Assembly: GCA_005408345.1 (NCBI GenBank) | Contig: SEMN01000258.1 | Location: 514,501-578,500 of the forward strand | Length of the DNA stretch: 64,000 bases | Source: Macquaria australasica | Taxonomy: Eukaryota; Chordata; Actinopteri; Centrarchiformes; Percichthyidae | Direction: 5' to 3' | Shown here: piece after piece, positions 36,984-48,900 of the stretch | How the letters are laid out: every line of letters begins with the position of its first letter | Numbering within the stretch: the stretch's first letter is position 1 | Translations under genes and position numbers: made by a program | The notes under the pieces: generated by a model | What the model saw: the letters and a program-made list of their open reading frames with translations, nothing else | Databases searched by the model: none | Told to the model about the DNA's origin: nothing

Positions 36984-39900
36984 CTACAAAGGGAAATGAG
37001 CTGGTTTACCTGGCCTGTGTGCTCTGTTTCATCTTTGTTGATGAGATACATCACAAAGAATCTGAAACACACACACACACTTATTAGAAAAACATATCCA
37101 CTGACAATATTATCACACATACACCCACATGCACAAACCAATAGTGCCTAATGTTAAATCAAATCTAATAATTTCAATTCAGTATGCTTTATTGGCATGA
37201 ATGTAACAAGACAATATTGCCAAAGCATCAGATAATAAAATAATTAAAAAATGGTAATCCTAAAGCAAAACTAAACCTGAAAGCATCCTCTTTGGACCCT
37301 GAATCCTATTTATTCAATGGGGAGGACAAGTGAATATGTGACAAAATTCCCACTGACTTCTGTGTGTTGAGAGGTCTTCTTGACTGCCTCTGACAAATGT
37401 CAGCCAGACCTGTTCTGAGATACAGCCTCTATTTCTTCACTTCTAGTAGGTCTGTCTCAAAGGAAGGTTTAAGACATCTCCACCATCTTGCTGAATATAG
37501 ACTGTATGCAATGACAGTGTTCTGATATAAGGCAGAACACTGCCGCTGTGGGACAATAAAGGCTTATCTTATCTTAACTGCAACATAAACATCAGCATAC
37601 CAAAAGATTAGCATGTAGCTGAGTGGCATTAGGGCATGTGGGGGTCAGCTCCCAGAATCCTGGATTCACTACGTACAAGGACCGTCAAACAGCCACACTA
37701 GTGTTTAAATGACTGTGTCACTACTCAAAAAACCCCAGTTGTTAGAAATCAGAAGCAAAGACCAATGAGAGCCCAGTGCTTGTTGAGTCTTCCAATCAGG
37801 TGTACTGCATAAGGCAGACATAATATCTATAATAGTGATGGTGAAATGGCTCCCTTGTATCCAGGTCCTAACTATAAAACACTAGTTGGAACTATGTTAG
37901 AATTACAAGTACACACATACAAACACACACAAATATACTCACAGGTAGTTGGCTAAGTTGTGCTCCTGTAGCGTGTGCGTTTCAAAGCCATGTGGCACTG
38001 TGTCAAAGTAGTCATTGCCTATTCCACAGATAAAACATTTGGTCTGGAAGAGAACCATGTAAGAGTTAAGTGATTGTCATTGCACAAAACATTTGCCTGC
38101 CAGTCTGTACTCGTGAACCCTATTGGGTGTTAAATTGCAACCTGCATCTGGATGTCATGCAAATGGATGAATGCCCACATGGGAATGTGACAGGTCATTT
38201 GGAGACTTCGAGGGGGGACTGCGATACTGTTTATTAGAAACAGTCTCACAGCTGTTTGTGTTTTTTTAAATTACGTACTTATTCCACATATTTGTGTGAT
38301 TAGAAAAGAGCAGAGGAGCTGAATTGCTTGTTGACCGGCGGAGAAATGTAGAAATGTGCCTGTTCATTAACGTGAACAGGCTGGTATTGTTTTGGTTGTG
38401 TGGTTTTATTTTATTTGTTTTATTTATTTAGGATATTTTAATTTTTAATATTTTTTCACATTCCAATTCCAATGTCAGAATATTCTTAAATAAATAAATT
38501 AAAAGTCCACTGCTCTTTGAAAGGGTGTACTTGCATTATTATGCTATAATCATTATATCAGTGGCATAAAATGGCCTTAAAATGACAATAATATTGTTTA
38601 TAGCAATTATTTCTGGGACAATATATCGTCCAACAAAAGTAGTTATCGTGACAGGCCTACTATTGGGTACTGTAACAAGAGCTGGCAGTGTGTATTTCCA
38701 TACAGTTTTATATTATACCTATGATCCATGTCCTGTATAATACATTGTGCTAAAGAATGTGTGTGTGTGTGTATCCTTTCACCTCCATGTCTTCTTTCAC
38801 TTGTTCCTGCTGGTCCCTCAGCTCTCCGAAAGCATCGATGATCAACCCTAGAATTTCCAGACCACACATGGTTTGAGGTTAACTAACTGGAGCACAACCA
38901 CCTGGGTCCATTTGAGTCTGTTTTGATATTCAAGAAGGTGCCTTACAGTCTTCATATTACTATCATAATAACAATCACAATTCTATTTGGGTTTATGTGA
39001 AACAAAGGCAGAATATTAAATGCAACCTTAAAATTATTAAAATAATGCAATTTCGAGGTTTACAGTATCATATTTGATGCATGTTAACTTCAGGTTGTAA
39101 ACCTGGAAACACAATACAGGCCCAAAACATGTCAGAGCAGGGAACAATCAGGTGTAATTAATATAATTAATTATGGTTAAATTCCATTTATCTGTTTTGA
39201 GTTCATTATGCCTGCTGGTTCACTGGCATGGGTTACTGGGACACAAATGGAACCGAGTCATCATTAATAAAGTTTTACCTGTGTCTGCTGTGAAAAGGCC
39301 TGTGGCTTAGAGATGCATACGATGCCCAGATTAATTTTACACCAAACTGTACCAGTATGGGACATATAATACAAATATATGGATTTGTCAACCTCACCAC
39401 AAAGAAAAGCCAAAATGTTCAATAAGCAGTGAAGTTGTGTGTGTGTCACAACCACATGTCTATTTCCCCAGACCCATTCATTGTCATTTTCCTTTCATCC
39501 ACCAGATGCCCTCGGACTTTCCCTCCTTTCCCCATCACCTGACTGCCCCGCCCATCTTCACACCTGTTTCCACTTCCCTCATCTGCTCTGCAGTTGCCTG
39601 GCTTTCCCCCCTCACCAGCTGTGCTGTACTTGACCAGCCCTTCTCCACTCACCCTTTGTCAGTTCGTCCTGTTTACTATCTTGCCTTGTGTTTTTGCTTT
39701 TGAGCTTCTGTCACCCGAACCTGGACCTGGATCCGTCTACCTGCCTGCAAGCTATTTTTTGGTCATTAAACCGCTAATCATCCTGCCATCTCAACTGTCT
39801 GCATTTAGGTCCTTCCCGTTGCCACTCTCCCATACCCTCGTGACAGTGTGAAGTAGTGTGAACATTTATTCTTGAAAATGGTACAAAGTGTAGCTCAGCC

Positions 39901-42900
39901 CCATTTGGATGTGAATAAAATGTGTGTACTCAAAGCAAGACACTGCTGGTTTCAGCGGTTGCTCAGCCTTTGCATTGCAGTAGATAGTCCTAGGCCTAGT
40001 GCTAATCTCTATTTTTTTAAATTGAACAAATTTGAACAAACGTTGACTCTAAGATAAACACATCACATTTATAAGTGTGAGATTAATGTGCAGAATACAG
40101 AAACCCTGATGATCATTCTAATTGTTGTTACTAATTATTAACAGGTCCTATCCCTAGATAGTGCCAGCATACGTTTCAAAATTAAAAAACTTTTATTTTA
40201 AATATGGTCAAGTTGCCAGGGTATAAACTCATATGCCATTTCTTCATGGCTATGAGGTGATATGTTACTACAAAAATATGGCAGATTAATAGGCAAATGT
40301 GAACACAAAAAGGAACATCTTTTTATATCTCCTGGCTTCAATCTTCCAACATCAAAGCAGCCGGCTCAACTCAAGTCTCAAGTGTCAGACCCTCCTGATG
40401 TAAGAACATACCACCCATGATAATGACTACTAGGGCATGGCTTCAAGATTACTGTGTGTGTGTGTTGGATCTCTCACCCTGGATGATGGCCAGGAGGATT
40501 ACAATGACAAAGAAGAAGAAGGTGATGTCAAAGATGATGCGATATATCTCATATTCGTCACCCGCTGGGTCCTCAATCTGGTCACCGATCCCTCCACCTG
40601 CTCTGACACCTACATACATGTGGAACATGTAGCACTGGGAGAGAGGGCAAGAGACACAGGAAAGAGGAGAGAGAAAGAAAGACAGAGAGAGAAGAAGTTT
40701 AACGTGCTGGATTTGAAACGGGGACCAGTTGTGATTTTTGCAACTCACATTGAATTTACAGCAGCTTCACTGAAACATTGCAATAAAAAGTTTTTTGTTG
40801 TTTTGCACTAAATTACAGTAGTATTTAAAAATTGCAGGTTAGGGGGACAAACAAATGAGACTGTTAAAATAACTCAGTGATAATTATGTATTTAGTTTTA
40901 GTTAAAAAAAAAAGATCTCCAATAGTCAGTAGCTCTTTGTCTGTCTATAAGTTAGAGAAGCTCATGAATATACCAGAACCAAAGTGCTATAAATGAACTT
41001 AAATTTTTTTGTTTGAGTGAGTCATATGGTCTATGTCCCAGTACACGGCAATAACATTGAAAATGCTTCAGTACTGTGTGTTTCCACAAAGAACATTTGT
41101 AATATGAGCATCATAAATTGAGCAAAGTACAAAAAAAATCAAATTAAAGTTCAAAGAAAGAGAATGAGTCAGAGTTAGTGGGAAAACTTGAAAGAGAATA
41201 AGAAAGTGACAACGTCTTAGAAAGTTAAACGGACAAGGAGGAAGATGCAAAGAGGAAGTGAGCAAAAGGAGAGAGCGAGAAGAAGATAGGAAACCCAGCA
41301 CAGAGAGAGAAAGATGAAGACTAAGAGAGGATCAAGTGAACAGAAAAGGAGAGATCAACTCAGATCCTCTCATCCTGCTGTCAGTGTTATTGTAAGGGAT
41401 TTATTCACATAAAGGGAGGAGAGGAAGGAGCAGACCTGCCCAGGGCAGTGGCCCTTCAGCAGTCTATCCCTCCATCCCACTAAGCCCCTGTCACCTTCCT
41501 GTAGACCAGGCAGAGCTGCCACCCGGCCCCTTAATAGGAAACACAAGAGCTCTATGGAATGCTATGGGTGGCTGACTATACGGGATTAGAGTCTGTGTGT
41601 CCTGAAATTTCCGGGTGACAGAAGGCCCCCTCCCACCCCCAGAAAACACACACCATAGAGCCCTTATATAGTATTTCTTTCAGACGGCTTGGCAGCAGGG
41701 AACAGCCTCAACACATCACTCTGTCTTTACCCGTTTCCTCCCTCCATCACTGACAAGCTTTTCCTACATATCTGACTGATATGACACACGGTTACACTTC
41801 CTACCTGATTATACCTGCTAAGCCAACCTGCATTATAAGCTTTGTGTAAATGTAAAGGCTTATACCACAAAAGTTTAAAAAGCATAATAAACCTGCTCTC
41901 ACTGTATCATGGCCTGTATCATGAAGTAAGTTAGAAGCTACCTTTGGGCCTTTATCATGAAGCAGGTTCACTTTTAGCCAGGATAAACCACAATGGTAGC
42001 TTATGCTGCATACTGTAGCTAACCTGCTCTGGTGTCAAGAAACTGTTTTGTTTCCATTTTCCATTCCAGATCCCTTTATTCAGGATAATCAATGTTAGGC
42101 TTCTTACTGTACCCAAAGAAAGCCTCAAGTTGACCTTGCATCATGATAAACATCCCAGGTTGGTAGCATAACATTCTTTCTGAATGTCATGCACACTGTT
42201 GCTATTCTTAAAGAGGTAACGGATGCCTACAAGAAACTGATCTTCCAGCAGCTCAGCTGGACCACAGACAGAGCCTGAGGGTGAACACTGTCAGACTGAA
42301 AGCATGACTTTCTGTCCATAAATGGTGATGGTTCCTCTTTACTGACAGGCTCCACTTGATACTTCCTACTTTTAACGAGACAGACATTACTGACATTATC
42401 AGCCAGAACAGCAGTGAGCCACTGCCCAGAGTAATGAGAGTGAACAGCAGCTAAGAGGCAGCAAGTCGGACCATGGTCTTTACATTTAACAACACTCAAG
42501 CATGCAGATGACCAAATGATCAGTGTCAGCTCCCAGTATAGCCGTTGGTCCACATCACAGTGCTTTATCTCAAACACTACTGGCTGTCACTAGCGCCACC
42601 TACACATTCATTCATATAACTCCACTGTTGCCCAGGTCCATACATCTGAAACTCAGCATCCACCAACCCACGTTTCAGCCATATGCTATTCATTTCAAGC
42701 TCATTCATTGAATGTCAGTTAACCGAATCTTTTCTATCTCTTACATGTTACATCAGGTATTTGTTCCTGTCCACATGTAAAATGGTGCCATTATGCTCAC
42801 AGTCAGCGCTGACCAACAAAGTTATGCCATTATGCTGGGATGCTGCTTTGAGCCATTGTACCCAAGTCAACTGTATTTGCCATTCTAGTACAGTAAAGCA

Positions 42901-45900
42901 CAATATGTTGAGAATGAGTCTGACTGTACTACAGCACCTAAAAGCAATACACTTCTCATACTCACAGTCAACATGTCATCACACTTCATGTCTGGCAGTT
43001 CTCCATCTTCACCCTTGTTGTAGAACTTCCTGAAGAAGTTGAAGGCCACTACTGTGTAAAGGTACACCACCACTGCTAACAGGCCGACTGTTAACACCAG
43101 CTGGAAGACAGGAGAAAAGACAAGGCTGTAGTCTGGATCCAGACAAAACATGACCAATACAACATCACTTATAACTCAGCATTTTGTATACTGTAGAAAA
43201 ATATGAGATGGTTGGTAATAATATTGTATGGAATGTTGTGTATGATGGTTAATCTGGAATGTTGCTAGATGTTTGAGTGCAAGTGTGTAAGTCCTGAAAT
43301 ATGTGTGCAGTTGTATTTATGTTGACATACTGTAGCTGAATATGGAGTTGTTTACCTGTTTGCCATTGTGTGTGACTGAGGACAAAATGGTACGCAGTGT
43401 CTTGAAGCCCATGGCGATGTCAAGCAGATGGGCAGCAAAGAAGAAGTTGTTATAGTGACCCAGGATGGACATGGTCATATACCAGGCCAAATACAGGAAG
43501 GACTGCAGGGAAGGAGAGAGAGAGAGAATCAGAGGTTAGTCCAGGTGGTGACTTTTACAGACATATATGGACAACTGTGGATGTCAATGTTCAATTTGGG
43601 GCTACATTTACATGGGTTTTAAAATATCTTAAAATAAGAATAGATGTTCTATGTGCAAGTGTAAAATTAGTACATAATGACTGTTTTAATGAATACAGAA
43701 AAGTTTTGAGATTTTGGGATTTTAGTTATTTGTTGCTGTCCATGCACAAGTAATAAATACATCATTTCCAAAATATTCCCATATCTGCTAGAAACTACAT
43801 CAGCAACAGCTGCAACCTTATTCAAGTCAAGTCAATGTAAAGTAACTATAGTGACGTTTGAAGAATGTAGTGTAACGTAATGATATTGTGGTTAATTTTA
43901 ATCAGAAATCAGAAAATGTCTGCAAGGATGGCAAATTAAGCCACGGTTTTATATGTTATTATACATACAGGACATTTTTACTATGGCAGGAAATCAAAGC
44001 CCACATATGTTAATATATTAGCAGTAATACCTTTTATTTTGATTCATATATAACTTCATTTTCATTCATTCAGACATGGTTGCTGAAGGATTGTGTGCTT
44101 CTACATACTTACATTGTCTGTGAATACAACCCCCAGCTTCCAGATCTGGTACTTGACATCAATGGAGTTGAGCCTGATGACAGAAGGAGAAGAGGCTCAC
44201 AGAGGATGATCATGCGATACCATATGGCCAGAGGACTTTTGGCCCCCAGTTCAGCCTCTGAAGCAGACCTTGCCTTCAATTCAATTCAGTTTTATTTATG
44301 TAGCGCCATATCATAACAAAGTTATCTCAGGGCACTTTTTCATATAGAGCAGGTCTAGGCCGACTCTTTATATTTACAGAGACCCAACAATTCCTACCAT
44401 GAGCAAGCACTATGCGACAGTGGCAAGGAAAAACTCCCTTTTAAGAGGCTGAAATCTCGAGCAGAACCAGAACCAGAACCAGGCTCTGGGTGGGCGGTCA
44501 TCTGCCTCGACCCTTATTCAGGGTGAATAAAAGTCCTGCTAGTAAAACCTGATAGCATCAACTCTCATTCCAAGTGTGTACAGATCAGCCTGCTGGGCAT
44601 TATTCATAAGAACCTGTTTTCAGATTAGGGCTAGTATTCTGCCTCGTCATACTGTTACAGATTGGTGCGCTGATTTGTTCATAAACTTTTATTGAATGAC
44701 ACAAAGGACACAAGTGGAGTCTGTCCTGTCCAGTATAAGACGGCTGCGGTCAGGCCACCATTGTTAACATTACTGCGCATGCTTCTCTTTGAAGTCAAAT
44801 ATTGTGCGCACCTTGCTTAGTAAATCAGTCAAAGGTGTATATTTGAATACTCACCTTCCATGTTTTTTATGCCTTAATAGAAGAACTACTTAAATTAAAT
44901 TGCTTGGTTAATGCATGCAGATATATTATTGCCACAACAGAATACAGTAAATAAATCTCCATGTGTACAGAAAATACATATAATTGAAGGACTGAACAAA
45001 AATCTGGGTATTAATTGGGTTATTGGTTAATTGGCTAATTAATTAAAAACAAGTTCTTAGTGTGCAGGTATTTGTCTTCACACACAGATACACACACTCA
45101 CAGAGAATACTCACACAGCAGCCAGTGAGCTGTCTCTCCTGGGCTTTCTCTTTTTGTGAGCATCGCTGAAGTCCAGAGCAGCCTTGTCCATCCCCAGCAG
45201 CTCACTGATGCGGTCGTGGCCGTAGAACTCTCCATATTTATCCATGACCTGAGGAAGAACAAACCCTTTCCAGATACGTTCTCAAAATTTCTTTAAATTA
45301 AACTTCAGCTATGCAGGGACAGATGATAAGGTGTCATGATCCTTTCCATCAGTCACAGCTCCATTTTGACACAAGGAGCTGCCCAGTACAACCACTGTCC
45401 TCAACTTACTGCCACTGTGTTTTACTAGAGCCCCCGGGAGGTTTAGCCTGATTTATCTTCACTTCAATCCTCCCAAAAATACAGGCTCTGGGCCTTGGTT
45501 GATACTAATGTTCACTGCAATATCTAAAAGTCTCCTGAAGTGTCTGTACAGATGTATAAGGGCTGCAGAGGAGAGATGTATGGGTCCACTGCAGAGCTGA
45601 TCAGGAGGAAGAAAGGCTCACTGAAATGTGAGACAAATGGCCATATAACATGTATATAAATATATAACTTGTCTTCTGAGACATAACTGTATAGACAGAG
45701 AAAAGAGTTGGGAAGACAGAGAGAGATGGAGTGAGTGAGACTGTGTGTGTTAAAGTACGTCTGTGAGAGAGAAAGCTAAATGTGGTACATAACTCTCTCT
45801 GTTAAGAGTAACTTGATGTCATATAGTAATGTGTGTGATGTACAATTATTTGTAATCTCGTATGTTGATGATTAGAGAGAAGAAAGTCAGTAATATATAT

Positions 45901-48900
45901 AAATAAATCCATGATAGGAGTCGTAAATAAAACCATGTTATTCACTTTCAGAATTCACTTGGACTTAAAAATGTGATTGATTGTGATTGATATCATTGTT
46001 AAGTGAGATTATCTGGGGCCATATTCACAAAACATCCTAAGGCTAAAAGTAGCTCCTAAAAATAAGACGCGTGTCAGTCCTAACTTTAGGACTCCTAAGT
46101 TTTTGGTAAATAAGTAATTCACAAAGTATTTTAAACATATGACATTCACACCCACTTCTCGCATCTATTTATCTGTCTGTCTGTCTGTTTTAATTGAATT
46201 TGTTCCTGTGTTTCGATGGATATTTTATTTCACATTCACTGTCGTAGACTGGTCACTTGTCATACTGAGCAAGTTCACTCATGAAACATGATGTCATCCA
46301 TTGCAAAAGGGTCAACCCTGTCTCTTCTCTTAGCTCAGGAGGTCTCTCAGTTCCTTACTAAAAGTTGCTCTCAGCAGCTTTGTGAAGAGCTCTTAAGAGG
46401 AACCTGTAGTGCCATTTAGGAGGACTCCTAGTGGTGACACCTACCTTCCTCTTCACAAACTTATCCCAATAGTTGTTGGGGAAAGATCTGAAAATCAGAG
46501 GACAAAAGGCTCATGAGTCACATCTATAAAGGTGTATTATTATAAAAATGTAACTGTAAAGAATGGCAACAAGAAAAACAACAAGATAAAACCGCATTTG
46601 CAAAATCTTTGTTGTCTCAGAATTTGTTATGGACATAGGTAATGGTAATGTTCCTCTGCACTGCTGACTGCTGTTGTGGAGGACTGCAAACAGACATGTG
46701 CTACCTCCATGATTCACGGTCAGCCACTTTTCTCTTGCCAGTGATGAGCTTCACTTACAGCTTCACCATGTGAGACCTTCACACTATCCTACGCAGGTGC
46801 CCCGTCCACCCAGTAAGAGTTGCTAGTGCAGCTAAAAGAATGACAACAAGAACCCCCCCACCCATGAAAATGGCCACTGGACTGCACGAGGTACCTCTTC
46901 TAGGAATGGACCTCTGCTAAATACAGCAGTTTTTCTCAAGCTACATCCTCACTCTGCTTGTTTACACATCTCCCAGTCATTGGCACATGTTGTAGCATAT
47001 GTAACTCAAACTACAAGCTCGTATATATACATGCACACACACACACTTGCATACACAGAGTCACAGAGTCTACTCACTGTGTGTTGATTACCAGTCTGTC
47101 CCACTGTCCTTTGATGTCATCCTCGGATGGTTGTTCTGTGATGTAAAGGCCATCAAATTCCAGCTTCCTGGCCACCTCCTTCTCACGCTTAAAGATCACC
47201 AGTGGCACCTACATTACACACAATATAGGAATGAGATTTAATTCCAGAAAATTCTAATCGTGGGATTGGAAATATTTGAAAATATCTCCAATTCTATAAA
47301 AATGAAGATTAAATGACGTAGTGTAAGAACAAAGGATTTAACTGTTATAGGTTTTTAATGACAAATACCAGATACAGATTCCAATAATTTTTATTATTTC
47401 AGCTATATATTAATATTCAGTATCCTGCCTTGAGACAGTAGTATCCGATGATGCAGAAGAAGGAGATGACAGTGTGCAGGACGGCCAGTATCCGTAACAT
47501 GGGCTCCATGTATCCGCTGCTCTCCTCCAGGACAAAGCGGACTGTGACAGGCTTCAGGGGCTCCCCAGCCTCATCCATCACCTCCTCCTTTGTCTCCATT
47601 GCTTCTCCTCCCAGTGGATCCCACTGAACACTGCTGTCTGGTTGGCTGCTGGTGTACACCACTTCCCTTTCCTCAACCACAGATGAGGATGTAGAAACCT
47701 GGTAGGGACAATTTATTAGTCCTTTACATGTAGAAATCAAGCTAGGTCTGTCAGAATAAAACAACATGACAGTAAGCATGATGTTACCCTGATGACGTAA
47801 CTGATAACACATCAACATGTGCTATCCTATACTTTAGCCTTACAATAAAATACTACCTTTGTAAATCGTACAATGTTTAAGGTTTTTATAGATTGTCAAA
47901 GAGGGCTTCATCCTGAACCAAACCTTATACAGGTTGTGTGGACACAATAAGATGAAAACCTGAATAATGTTAAGTTATCCAGTACAATAGTCCTGCAACA
48001 CATACAGCTTTTTAAGGCTTATAATGTTCGATTTTGTTGAGATTTTGTCCAGGAGTTGATTGTTACTTTTTTAAATATGTGTCCATATTTGATTCCAAGT
48101 TCATTGTGATGCATTATTTTGCATAAACCCCATTTGTGAAGCATGACAAGCAGCCGACCACTTTGTTGGCCAATTGGAGGCAGCAGAGCAAGCTATAAAC
48201 ACTACACTGACATATTATCTTATAAAAATGATGTCTACACATCCAGCAGACACAGAGCAACATCAGAATTCACGTGGAGTCGTGGTTCTGGTCACTCAAA
48301 GAATCCAATATCCACTCTCTCTCTCTGGTTTGGTCTTCATCAACTCCTGAGGGAAATATCGCATAGTCTCTATATAGCCTCTTTAGCTGCTAAATGCTCC
48401 ACTATGTTCACAGTCTCTAACTGTGTCTGTCTGCTGTTTTCTGCTGAGCAGGTAGTGGACAGTGGCTTTGTCAGAGCTTTTTCACTGAAAGCAGCAGCCT
48501 GCTGCTGGACCAACCAGCAAACAATGAAGCAAAGCAGTAAAGTGCTGGCCTGTTAACCCAAAACAGTGAGCTGAAAGATACTAACAAGCTCTGTAGAACT
48601 GAGGGCAACTGCAAAGTTTGGTAATAGTTATCTGTGGGTCCATCATTATGAGCAACAACTTTGACATTACATGTTGTCATTTGACCCAATGTTAATAAAA
48701 AAATATTGAGTAAAGCAGTTTTAAAAATCTGAACCCCAAAAGATTTTCATCATAATGCTTTATTGACAGTCTTATTCATGTGCAATCTTTGCATTAGGGC
48801 CCTTTCAGACTGACAGTATCACTGTGGCAAAAAAGTGTCCATATCAGGTAGACTACTTTTAAGCATGTACTTTATAGCATTGGGCAAATTTCACTGTTTA

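Noticed and set aside
48143..48556. 137-codon plus-strand ORF
   Set aside because: Lies in a dispersed fish repeat within a ryr2 intron, with no conserved domain.
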